The notes under the pieces: model-generated
Databases searched by the model: none
What the model was told of the DNA's origin: nothing
The model's input: the letters and a program-made list of their open reading frames with translations, nothing else
Made by a program: the position numbers and the translations under genes
Source: Streptomyces sp. SLBN-31
GTDB taxonomy: Bacteria > Actinomycetota > Actinomycetes > Streptomycetales > Streptomycetaceae
DNA: 64,000 bases
Assembly: GCF_006715395.1 (NCBI RefSeq)
Contig: NZ_VFNC01000002.1
Location: 3,162,001-3,226,000 of the forward strand
Direction: 5' to 3'
Part shown: piece after piece, positions 57,266-64,000 of the stretch
Layout of the letters: each line of letters opens with the position of its first letter
How positions within the stretch are numbered: the first letter of the stretch is position 1

Positions 57266-57949
57266 TCACTCGCCGCGGTACAGCTCGCGCTTGTGGATAT
57301 AGCGCACGACTCCGTCCGGCACCATGTACCAGATGGGGTCTCCCTTGGCGACTCTCGCACGGCAGTCCGTGGAGGAGATGGCCAGTGCGGGAACCTCCAC
57401 CAGAGAAACACCGCCCTCGGGCAGGCCGTGGTCGGTCAGATGGTGGCCGGGGCGGGTGCAGCCGATGAAGTGCGCGAGGGAGAACAGTTCCTCCGAGTCG
57501 CGCCAGGTGAGGATCTGACCCAGGGCGTCGGCGCCGGTGATGAAGAAGAGGTCGGTGTCCGGGTTGAGCGCGCGCAGGTCGCGCAGGGTGTCCACGGTGT
57601 AGGTGGGGCCGCCGCGGTCGATGTCGATGCGGCTCACCGAGAACTGCGGGTTCTCGGCGGTCGCGATGACCGTCATCAGGTAGCGGTCCTCGGCCGGGGA
57701 GACATGGCGGTGGGTCTTCTGCCACGGCTGGCCGGTGGGTACGAACACCACCTCGTCCAGGTGGAACTGCGCGGCGACCTCGCTGGCCGCCACGAGGTGC
57801 CCGTGGTGGATCGGGTCGAACGTTCCGCCCATGACGCCGAGGCGGCGCTTGCCGGGGTTCGACGGGCCGTTCACCGGGCGGGTCTCGGTGCCGCTCGCGC
57901 GGCGGGCCGTGGTGCCCCTCGCGATGTCCGTCGCCGGACCGGTAGGCAT
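57266..57949 (-). CDS. nadD: Nicotinate-nucleotide adenylyltransferase
   Basis: The enzyme of about 227 residues makes deamido-NAD from nicotinate mononucleotide and ATP. The nucleotidyltransferase motif [11 protein letters not shown] is at residues 41-51 and the C-terminal [10 protein letters not shown] (ISxTxxR) motif near 190; [13 protein letters not shown] is also typical. The first 35 residues are an unstructured extension, so the true start could lie later. The ATG at 57949 is preferred over 57964 because GGAG is 8 bp upstream. Confidence 0.95.
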   Translation of the reverse strand: MPTGPATDIARGTTARRASGTETRPVNGPSNPGKRRLGVMGGTFDPIHHGHLVAASEVAAQFHLDEVVFVPTGQPWQKTHRHVSPAEDRYLMTVIATAENPQFSVSRIDIDRGGPTYTVDTLRDLRALNPDTDLFFITGADALGQILTWRDSEELFSLAHFIGCTRPGHHLTDHGLPEGGVSLVEVPALAISSTDCRARVAKGDPIWYMVPDGVVRYIHKRELYRGE

Positions 57950-58044
57950 GTCCTGCTCTCCCATGCGTGCAGACCCTACCGGCCCGGCCTGAGCGCTCCG
58001 TTCGACGGATGCCCGGGTTGTCCCGGTACCGGGCGGTGCGGGAT

Positions 58045-58200
58045 TCAGCGGTCGCGGTTGAAGCGGGTGGTGATCCACAGCAGGAGCAGCAGGACGACAA
58101 GGGCGCCGCCGCCGGTGATCGCGGGGTTGAGGCTCTCGTGGTTGCCGCCCTCGGCTTCGGCGAGGGTGACCAGGTGGGCAGCGGTGGTGTGGAGGCTCAT
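58045..58200 (-). CDS. Tiny single-pass membrane protein (51 aa)
   Basis: It encodes [19 protein letters not shown], a short polar part, and one hydrophobic helix [16 protein letters not shown] ending in RFNRDR. The orientation should be N-out/C-in by the positive-inside rule. It is on the same strand as nadD, 95 bp upstream, with Streptomyces-like codon use. No function is known. It resembles in size and layout the next small gene at 58345, suggesting two membrane microproteins side by side. Confidence 0.6.
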   Translation of the reverse strand: MSLHTTAAHLVTLAEAEGGNHESLNPAITGGGALVVLLLLLWITTRFNRDR

Positions 58201-58220
58201 CTTCGGCAGGACCTATCGTC

Positions 58221-58259
58221 GGGGTTCCCCCGCTCGAACGGAGTCGAGAGACGGGGGAG
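58221..58259. repeat. Palindromic Streptomyces repeat, intergenic copy
   Basis: GGGGTTCCCCCGCTCGAACG followed by GAGTCGAGAG and GGGGGAG. The C-run and G-run pair, with a CTCGA...CGAG inner stem. It is closely related to the element at 30009-30052 inside the hybrid kinase gene. It sits between two tiny membrane-protein genes, where such elements are usually found. Confidence 0.8.
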
Positions 58260-58344
58260 GGCGGGATAAGACGTCGGCCCATGGTAAGCGGGGGCCGTGT
58301 CGGCGATCACGCCGACTCCGCCGTCGGGGAACCCTGGGCGGCCC

Positions 58345-58506
58345 TCAGTCGTCTTTCCGCTTGTAGCCCCGCAGCAGGAACCACCCGGTGAACGCACAAC
58401 CCAGGATCATCACCACCAGCACGACCCGGAGCAGGTAGCCCGATCCCTGGTGCTGGGGGGCGCTGGCGGCCGCGGCGAGCCAGGCGGCTGCTGGGATGTG
58501 CTCCAT
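58345..58506 (-). CDS. Tiny single-pass membrane protein (53 aa)
   Basis: It begins MEHIPAAAWLAAAASAPQ, then a membrane helix (LLRVVLVVMILGCAFTGWFLL) and a basic tail RGYKRKDD, giving a C-in topology. GGAGAG 9 bp before the ATG at 58506 supports this start over an earlier Met. The function is unknown. Confidence 0.65.
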   Translation of the reverse strand: MEHIPAAAWLAAAASAPQHQGSGYLLRVVLVVMILGCAFTGWFLLRGYKRKDD

Positions 58507-58634
58507 GGTGCGGGACTCTCCTTCGGTGTGGTGCCCGTCCACGGTAACTCCGCCTAGGCTGGGCCTTGCTTCGGGGGCGCAAAGGGCCGCACAAGGGTCC
58601 GCAAAGGGCCACTCACACGCACATGGGGGAAGAC

Positions 58635-59747
58635 ATGTCCGACGACGGCCACGAGCACAACGGGCACGAGCACGTACCGAGCAGGCAGCGCCGGCGCTTC
58701 CCGGGGATCTCCTCGCGTGCGTACGAGCACCCGGCCGACCGCAGCGCGCTCGTGGCGCTGCGCAAGCTGAGCGGGTTCGACACGGTCTTCAAGGCCCTCA
58801 GCGGCCTGCTGCCCGAGCGCAGCCTGCGGCTGCTGTTCCTCTCGGACTCGGTGCGGGTGTCCGACGAGCAGTTCGCCCACCTCAACGACATGCTGCGGGA
58901 CGCCTGTTACATCCTGGACCTGGAGAAGGTCCCGCCGATGTACGTCAACCAGGACCCGCAGCCGAACGCGATGTGCATCGGCCTGGACGAGCCGATCATC
59001 GTCGTCACCACCGGGCTCGTCGAGCTGCTCGACGAGGAGGAGATGCGGGCGGTCATCGGCCACGAGGTGGGCCACGCCCTGTCCGGGCACTCGGTGTACC
59101 GCACGATCCTGCTGTTCCTGACGAACCTGGCGATCCGGGTCGCCTGGATCCCGCTGGGCACGCTCGCGATCATGGCGATCGTGACGGCGCTGCGCGAGTG
59201 GTTCCGCAAGTCGGAGCTGTCGGCCGACCGGGCGGGGCTGCTGGTCGGGCAGGACCTGCGGGCGTCGATGCGCGGCCTGATGAAGATCGCGGGCGGCAAC
59301 CACCTGCACGAGATGAACGTGGACGCGTTCCTGAAGCAGGCCGAGGAGTACGAGTCGGGCGGCGACCTGCGCGACTCGGTGCTGAAGATCCTGAACCTGC
59401 TGCCGCGCTCCCACCCCTTCACCACCCTCCGGGCGGCGGAGCTGAAGAAGTGGTCCGAGAGCCGGGACTACCAGCGGATCATGGACGGCCACTACCCGCG
59501 GCGCAGCGAGGACAAGGACACCTCGGTCTCGGACTCGTTCCGTGAGTCGGCGGCCAGCTACGCCGGCAATGTGAAGAGCTCCAAGGACCCGCTGATGAAG
59601 CTCGTCAGCGACATCGCCGGCGGGGCCGGGGGCCTCGGCGGCCGGGTGCGGCGCGGCTTCGACGGTTTCACGAGCTCGGCACCGGGCGAGGAGCGGCCGC
59701 CGCGGGACGAGCCGCCCACGGACGCTCCGCCGCGCACCGAGGACTGA
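58635..59747 (+). CDS. M48-family zinc metalloprotease
   Basis: The 370-residue protease has the zinc motif H143-E-V-G-H147 (IGHEVGHALSGH), with third ligand E194 and D198 in SELSADRAG, and a membrane segment (about 158-180). The N-terminus is His-rich (DDGHEHNGHEHV). M48 enzymes of the HtpX type handle misfolded membrane proteins, but this branch is actinobacterial and less studied. The tail (about 330-370) is disordered. The ATG at 58635 has GGGGGA just upstream; another Met four codons earlier is possible. Confidence 0.88.
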   Translation: MSDDGHEHNGHEHVPSRQRRRFPGISSRAYEHPADRSALVALRKLSGFDTVFKALSGLLPERSLRLLFLSDSVRVSDEQFAHLNDMLRDACYILDLEKVPPMYVNQDPQPNAMCIGLDEPIIVVTTGLVELLDEEEMRAVIGHEVGHALSGHSVYRTILLFLTNLAIRVAWIPLGTLAIMAIVTALREWFRKSELSADRAGLLVGQDLRASMRGLMKIAGGNHLHEMNVDAFLKQAEEYESGGDLRDSVLKILNLLPRSHPFTTLRAAELKKWSESRDYQRIMDGHYPRRSEDKDTSVSDSFRESAASYAGNVKSSKDPLMKLVSDIAGGAGGLGGRVRRGFDGFTSSAPGEERPPRDEPPTDAPPRTED

Positions 59748-59772
59748 CCGGCGCCGGGCACCCCGCGCCCTG

Positions 59773-60843
59773 TCACACCTTCGGCTGCGCCCCGGCGGCC
59801 AGCGTCCCGCACAGCGCCGTGGTGCCGCCCGTCGCGTACGGGTCGGTGCCCGCGGGGCCGCCCGACCTGGCCGTCTGGCCGGCCAGCAGCGGGTGGAAGT
59901 GGTTGGTGGAGTCCTCGGCGCAGGACAGCGGGCCGGCCTGGACGTAGGAGACGACGAGCTGTGCCTGGTGCAGGCGCAGGTCGTCGCGGTCGAAGCGGAA
60001 GTGCAGCTCGCGCCGGACGGTGAACAGGGAGGCCGGGGCGTTCGCGGCGGAGCCGGTCGGCTTCAGCGCGTACACGAAGGTGTGGTCCGCGCTGACCTCC
60101 AGGGTGGCGGAGTCGGTCTCGGCGGCCTCCATGGAGCCCTGGACGCGGATCCTGCGGTCCGCGAGTTCGGCGCGGGTCTGGTCGAAGCGAACCAGCCAAC
60201 CGGTGGGCTGATGGCGCCCGTCGGCGGTCGGGCGGGCGAAACTCTGGTCGAACTGGTCGAGTTGGGCGCCGTCGAGCATGACGCGCACGGCGCGCACGTC
60301 CTGACTGCCGATCACCTCGGGGTAGAGCGAGGAGCGGACGATGTAGTCCTTGGCCGTGGTCAGGGCGGCCACCACCTGGCTGTCGGAGAAGTGCGCGGTG
60401 CGCCGGGCGGCGGGAAGCGGTATGCCCTCGGCGCCGATGCGGAACTGCGCGGCGGGGCTGTGCTCGTACAGGTACTCGGCGTCGGCCTTCCCGGGCACCT
60501 TGCCCTGTGGGGTGAGCGGGATGACGGTCATCCGCAGGGGTTCGACGGGCCGGCGGGCGACGGAGGCCTGGTAGGGGTGGCGTACGCCCATGTAGATCGC
60601 CGTGCCGAAGGCGACGGCGATCAGCAGGACCAGGATCAGTGCCTGCCGGGACAGGCCCCGGTGCAGGGGCGGGCGGCGGCGTACGGCGGGGGCGTGGTCG
60701 GCCATGCGCTCGTGCGCCGAGTACTCCTGGAGGCGGGCAGCGCGGACGAACGACTCGTCGAAGACGACGGATCGGTACTCGTCCTCTGCACCTCCGGGGC
60801 CGCCCTCGGGTGTCCCCTCAGGTGGGTCTCCAGGCCCGCCCAT
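59773..60843 (-). CDS. Membrane-anchored extracytoplasmic protein A, unknown function
   Basis: The 356-residue protein has a Gly/Pro/Glu-rich N-terminus, a VVFDESFVRAARLQEYSAHER motif near residue 27, a basic stretch, one membrane helix (QALILVLLIAVAFGTAIYM, about 68-86) and a large extracytoplasmic domain (about 95-356) with two cysteines (SCAED, ALCGT). The pre-membrane motif recurs in the upstream neighbour, so the pair are related at their cytoplasmic ends and may share a partner. The family is not recognised. Confidence 0.75.
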   Translation of the reverse strand: MGGPGDPPEGTPEGGPGGAEDEYRSVVFDESFVRAARLQEYSAHERMADHAPAVRRRPPLHRGLSRQALILVLLIAVAFGTAIYMGVRHPYQASVARRPVEPLRMTVIPLTPQGKVPGKADAEYLYEHSPAAQFRIGAEGIPLPAARRTAHFSDSQVVAALTTAKDYIVRSSLYPEVIGSQDVRAVRVMLDGAQLDQFDQSFARPTADGRHQPTGWLVRFDQTRAELADRRIRVQGSMEAAETDSATLEVSADHTFVYALKPTGSAANAPASLFTVRRELHFRFDRDDLRLHQAQLVVSYVQAGPLSCAEDSTNHFHPLLAGQTARSGGPAGTDPYATGGTTALCGTLAAGAQPKV

Positions 60844-60956
60844 ACATTCAGGGTAGGTCTCCGGACGCTCCGGTAAACGCCCTGGTACACGACAAGTTCT
60901 GACAGGTTCTCACCAGGACCGGAGCCGTGCGTGGCCGGATCGCCAGGGGCCCCCGC

Positions 60957-61592
60957 TCAGGGGGTGCGCGGGATGACCGGTATGGCCGGCTGGGAGGTCT
61001 CGGCGGAGGCGGAGGGCGGAGGCGCGCTGCCCTGCTCCAGGCCGGTCGACGCGGGCGGTGGAACCTGGTCCCGGCTGCTGGAGGAAGCGCCCCGGTAGAC
61101 GGCCGTGAAGGCCAGCGCGACCATGCCGATCCCCATGACGAGGGCGAGCATCCAGGCGACCGGGCGGTGCCAGCGGACCTGCTTGCCGTAGGGGCCGGAG
61201 GTGCCGTAGCGGCCCTCGAGGACGTCGGTGTCGTCCAGGTCGTCGAGCTCTGGATCATGGCCGAATCCGGAGGGTCGGTATCCCTCCTCGTACCGCTCGC
61301 CCCGTCCGTGGGCCCGGCGGGCCTCCGCCTCGGAGGCCTCGGCTCTCGCCTGGGCTGCGGCCAGGAGGCGCTCGACGGCGGTCGGCTCGTGCACCACGGC
61401 CGCCCGTACGAAGGCCTCGTCGAAGACCACGGAGGCGAACTCTTCGTCCGACACCCCGCGGTCGTGGTCGTCGTCGGGCTCCCAGCCGTCAGGGAACGGC
61501 GTGCCCCCCACGTCCTCCGGCACGGATCCAGAGTAGACCTGGGGGGTCAATTTGGGCAGACGGTATGGAAATTCATCCGCTGTGTGAGACAC
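60957..61592 (-). CDS. Membrane-anchored protein B, shares VVFDExFVRAA motif
   Basis: About 211 residues from a GTG at 61592; a GTG at 61523 is also possible and would place the shared motif at the same depth as in protein A. It has an acidic N-terminus, SVVFDEAFVRAAVVHEP, an Ala/Glu-rich helix, an acidic Asp-rich linker, one membrane helix (VAWMLALVMGIGMVALAF) and a short Ser/Pro-rich outer tail. The outer part is only about 50 residues, so the cytoplasmic part may be the functional one. Function unknown. Confidence 0.7.
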   Translation of the reverse strand: MSHTADEFPYRLPKLTPQVYSGSVPEDVGGTPFPDGWEPDDDHDRGVSDEEFASVVFDEAFVRAAVVHEPTAVERLLAAAQARAEASEAEARRAHGRGERYEEGYRPSGFGHDPELDDLDDTDVLEGRYGTSGPYGKQVRWHRPVAWMLALVMGIGMVALAFTAVYRGASSSSRDQVPPPASTGLEQGSAPPPSASAETSQPAIPVIPRTP

Positions 61593-61661
61593 CTCTCGCG
61601 GGCAGGGGCGCATGCGGGGCGCATCTGCCCGATGCATATGCGCCCCGTCGCGGGCCCGGTC

Positions 61662-62948
61662 TCAGCGGCGGATGTGGCCGTCCCCGGTGACGATGTACTT
61701 GGTGCTCGTCAGCTCCGGCAGGCCCATCGGGCCGCGCGCGTGCAGCTTCTGCGTGGAGATGCCGATCTCCGCGCCGAAGCCGAACTGGCCGCCGTCGGTG
61801 AATCGGGTGGAGGCGTTCACGGCGACGGTGGTGGAGTCGACCAGCTGGGTGAAGCGGCGGGCGGCCTGCTGGGAGGTGGTGACGATCGCCTCGGTGTGAC
61901 CGGACGACCACAGCCGGATGTGCTCGACGGCCTTGTCGAGGGAGTCGACGACGGCGGCTGCGATGTCGTAGGAGAGGTACTCGGTGTCCCAGTCGTCCGG
62001 GGTGGCCTCGACGACGGTCGCCTTGGTGTCCTCGGCGTACTTCAGCACCCGCGGGTCGGCGTGCACGGTGACGCCGGCCTCCGCGAGGGCGTCCAGCGCG
62101 CGCGGCAGGAACTCGGGGGCGATGTCCCGGTGGACCAGGAGGGTCTCGGCGGCGTTGCAGACGCTGGGCCGCTGGGCCTTGGAGTTGATCAGGATGTCGA
62201 CGGCCATGTCGAGGTCGGCCTGCGCGTCGACGTAGACGTGGCAGTTGCCCGTGCCGGTCTCGATGACAGGGACGGTGGACTCGTTCACCACGGTCTGGAT
62301 CAGCGAGGCGCCGCCGCGCGGGATCAGGACGTCGACCAGGCCGCGGGCCCGCATCAGCTCGCGCACGCTCTCGCGGCTCTCGCCGGGCACCAGCTGGACG
62401 GCGTCGGCGGGCAGCCCCGCCCCGCCCACGGCGTCGCGCAGCACGCGCACCAGGGCGGTGTTCGACTCGTACGCGGAGGCGGAGCCGCGCAGCAGCACCG
62501 CGTTGCCGGACTTCAGGCACAGGGCCGCGGCGTCCACGGTGACGTTCGGGCGGGCCTCGTAGATGATGCCGACCACGCCGAGCGGGACGCGGACCTGGCG
62601 CAGGTCGATGCCGTTGGGCAGGGTCGAGCCGCGGACGACCTCGCCGACCGGGTCGGGCAGGGCGACGACGTCCCGCACGTCGGAGGCGATGGCGCGCACC
62701 CGCTCCGGGGTGAGCGTGAGCCGGTCGACGATGGCCTCGCTGGTGCCGGCCTCGCGGGCCTTGGCCACGTCCTTGGCGTTGGCCTCGACGATCTCGCTCG
62801 TACGGACCTCCAGCGCGTCCGCGATGGCGGCGAGCGCGTCGTCCTTGACCGCGCGCGGCAGCGGGGCGAGGTCGGCGGCGGCGGCCTTGGCGCGGTACGC
62901 GGCCTGGGCGACCGGGGACATGGAGTCGTACGGCGAGAGCGTGGTCAT
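61662..62948 (-). CDS. proA: Glutamate-5-semialdehyde dehydrogenase
   Basis: The 428-residue enzyme reduces gamma-glutamyl phosphate to the semialdehyde in proline synthesis. The catalytic C264 is in [54 protein letters not shown] and the C-terminal [11 protein letters not shown] are all family blocks. With proB it forms the proline pathway pair, separated here by one 142-residue gene. The ATG at 62948 is preferred by length, although only pyrimidine-rich sequence precedes it. Confidence 0.97.
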   Translation of the reverse strand: MTTLSPYDSMSPVAQAAYRAKAAAADLAPLPRAVKDDALAAIADALEVRTSEIVEANAKDVAKAREAGTSEAIVDRLTLTPERVRAIASDVRDVVALPDPVGEVVRGSTLPNGIDLRQVRVPLGVVGIIYEARPNVTVDAAALCLKSGNAVLLRGSASAYESNTALVRVLRDAVGGAGLPADAVQLVPGESRESVRELMRARGLVDVLIPRGGASLIQTVVNESTVPVIETGTGNCHVYVDAQADLDMAVDILINSKAQRPSVCNAAETLLVHRDIAPEFLPRALDALAEAGVTVHADPRVLKYAEDTKATVVEATPDDWDTEYLSYDIAAAVVDSLDKAVEHIRLWSSGHTEAIVTTSQQAARRFTQLVDSTTVAVNASTRFTDGGQFGFGAEIGISTQKLHARGPMGLPELTSTKYIVTGDGHIRR

Positions 62949-63009
62949 GAGGGAAGGGTAGTGCGCCGGACCGGGCCTTTCACCGCTCGTCCCACACCCC
63001 GAGACGGTG

Positions 63010-63438
63010 TCAAAAGGGGTGAACTCCGACAGGGGTCGCCGGTGGCGGCCCGTACCCCTCCGCGAGGCGCTGGTGGTAGGTCTCGCGGTCGATGACCTCC
63101 AGGCCGACGATCTCCCACGGCGGCAGCTTGGCGGTCTGGCGGTGCTCGCCCCACAGGCGCAGGGCGACGGCGGCCGCATCGTGCAGGTCGCGTGCCTCCT
63201 CCCAGTAGCGGATCTCCGCGTGGTCGTTGGCATACCTGCTGGTCAGCAGAAAGGGGTGGTCGTGGGCGAGCTGTTCGAGGGCGCGCCGGACCTCGTGCAG
63301 CGGGGCGGCCTGACCGGAGACGCTGAGGGTGACGTGCCACAGCCGGGGCAGGTCGGCCGGCTCCTCGTAGGACTCGCCGGCCGTGACGCTGGTCAGACCA
63401 CCGCGGGACGCCGCCGCCCCAGGGCGTACTCGTCTCAC
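63010..63438 (-). CDS. Hypothetical protein between proB and proA (142 aa)
   Basis: The GTG at 63438 is preceded by AAAGGAGG at ideal spacing, the best ribosome-binding site in this part of the window. The 142-residue protein has [13 protein letters not shown], a helix [39 protein letters not shown] and [16 protein letters not shown], an alternating beta/alpha pattern that suggests a compact ferredoxin-like fold. I know this gene only as a conserved actinobacterial protein of unknown function between proB and proA. Confidence 0.75.
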   Translation of the reverse strand: MRRVRPGAAASRGGLTSVTAGESYEEPADLPRLWHVTLSVSGQAAPLHEVRRALEQLAHDHPFLLTSRYANDHAEIRYWEEARDLHDAAAVALRLWGEHRQTAKLPPWEIVGLEVIDRETYHQRLAEGYGPPPATPVGVHPF

Positions 63439-63523
63439 GACGGCCTCCTTTGCGCGGCATCGAGCGGTGCTCGTGCGGAACGGGTCCCTGAGTCAAAGTT
63501 GAGCAGGCCGCAAGGGCTCATGG

Positions 63524-63577
63524 GGCGGTTTTGCGGAACGTCCACCTCAGGGCGGGCCGTTTTGCGGGTCGTTCACC
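63524..63577. repeat. Two 23-bp direct repeats upstream of the proB-proA spacer gene
   Basis: GGCGGTTTTGCGG-AA-CGTCCACC (63524-63546) and GGCCGTTTTGCGG-GT-CGTTCACC (63555-63577) are 31 bp apart, three helical turns. They lie in the 185-bp gap after proB, in promoter position for the downstream genes. Confidence 0.6.
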
Positions 63578-63623
63578 CTGTTTTCGGCGGCGGAACGCCC
63601 TGGCCGGGCCTGCGGTGGGCGCG

Positions 63624-64000
63624 TCAGGGACGAAGGATCACCAGGTCGTCACGGTGGACGACCTCGCGTTCGTAGGCCGGGCCCAGTTCGCGCGCCAGCT
63701 CCCGCGTCGAACGCCCGAGCAGCTGGGGGATCTCCTTGGCGTCGAAGTTGACGAGCCCGCGGGCCACCGCGCGCCCCTCGCCGTCGCGCAGCTCGACCGG
63801 GTCGCCGGCGACGAAATCGCCCTCCACGCCGGCGATGCCGGCCGGCAGCAGCGACTTGCGCCGCTCGACGACCGCCCGTACCGCCCCCTCGTCCAGGGTC
63901 AGGTGACCTTGCGGGGTGGAGGCGTGCTGCAGCCACAGCAGGCGGTCGGCGTAGCGCTTGCCGGTGACGTGGAACCAGGTCCCGGTGTCCCCGCCGGACA
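63624..64000 (-). CDS. proB: Glutamate 5-kinase, C-terminal part
   Basis: Only the last 125 codons are inside the window; the N-terminal kinase domain lies beyond 64000. The visible part is the end of the kinase domain (GTWFHVTGKRYADRLLWL) and the C-terminal PUA domain (KSLLPAGIAGVEGDFVAGDPVELRD, VARGLVNFDAKEIPQLLG). The protein phosphorylates glutamate in the first step of proline synthesis and supplies ProA. The PUA domain is typical of longer bacterial ProB. Confidence 0.95.
   Translation of the reverse strand, partial: SGGDTGTWFHVTGKRYADRLLWLQHASTPQGHLTLDEGAVRAVVERRKSLLPAGIAGVEGDFVAGDPVELRDGEGRAVARGLVNFDAKEIPQLLGRSTRELARELGPAYEREVVHRDDLVILRP

Overview
The window is a stretch of very GC-rich, densely packed chromosome from a Streptomyces species. 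The signs are strong third-position G/C bias, GTG starts, core actinobacterial genes in the order I recall from the S. coelicolor SCO25xx region (phoH-ybeY, hrcA-dnaJ2, hemW, lepA, rpsT, holA, comEC-comEA, leuS, rsfS, nadD, proA, proB), and tRNA genes without an encoded CCA. Most genes are on the minus strand. The species call is inference from gene content and order; no search was run.

Left part (1-13.5 kb): two exported beta-rich proteins (the first cut by the window edge), a cytidine-deaminase-like remnant, an MmcQ/YjbR protein, a CBS-domain membrane protein, ybeY and a phoH-like ATPase. Next come a PfkB sugar kinase and a glucarate catabolic pair (gudD-kdgD) divergent from an IclR regulator, then a small MFS protein, an adenine-deaminase-type ADA enzyme, RNase Z and a HIT protein.

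Middle (13.5-36 kb): a tricorn-type protease, a small lipoprotein, rsmE, a nitronate monooxygenase, and the hrcA-dnaJ2 heat-shock pair behind a perfect CIRCE operator. A metallo-beta-lactamase-fold protein, a DUF3097 protein and hemW follow. Then comes an accessory-looking signalling locus: an RsbW/GAF/PP2C fusion divergent from a 1390-residue HAMP-repeat hybrid kinase and its coiled-coil response regulator, with the architecture of the Streptomyces OsaC/OsaA/OsaB proteins. A long-chain acyl-CoA ligase with a duplicated 3' end, lepA and rpsT complete the section.

Right part (36-64 kb): holA, an arylamine N-acetyltransferase, comEC/comEA, a DegV protein, and leuS preceded by a 12-residue leader peptide with three consecutive leucine codons and an intrinsic terminator (ribosome-mediated attenuation). 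A membrane cytochrome is translationally coupled to a NuoF-like/ferredoxin fusion. Two identical tRNA-Ala(GGC) genes then flank 3.2 kb holding two zinc-ribbon proteins, an MFS exporter and its divergent XRE regulator. The rest is a phosphatase-rsfS-LytR-nadD group, two tiny membrane proteins, an M48 protease, two related membrane-anchored proteins, proA and the 3' end of proB.

The most notable non-gene signals are the leuS attenuator, a Streptomyces palindromic repeat sitting in frame inside the hybrid kinase ATPase domain, decaying 30-bp copies of the acyl-CoA ligase 3' end, a 39-bp repeat array at the start of comEC, a 276-bp HAMP repeat array, and two families of dispersed intergenic repeats.
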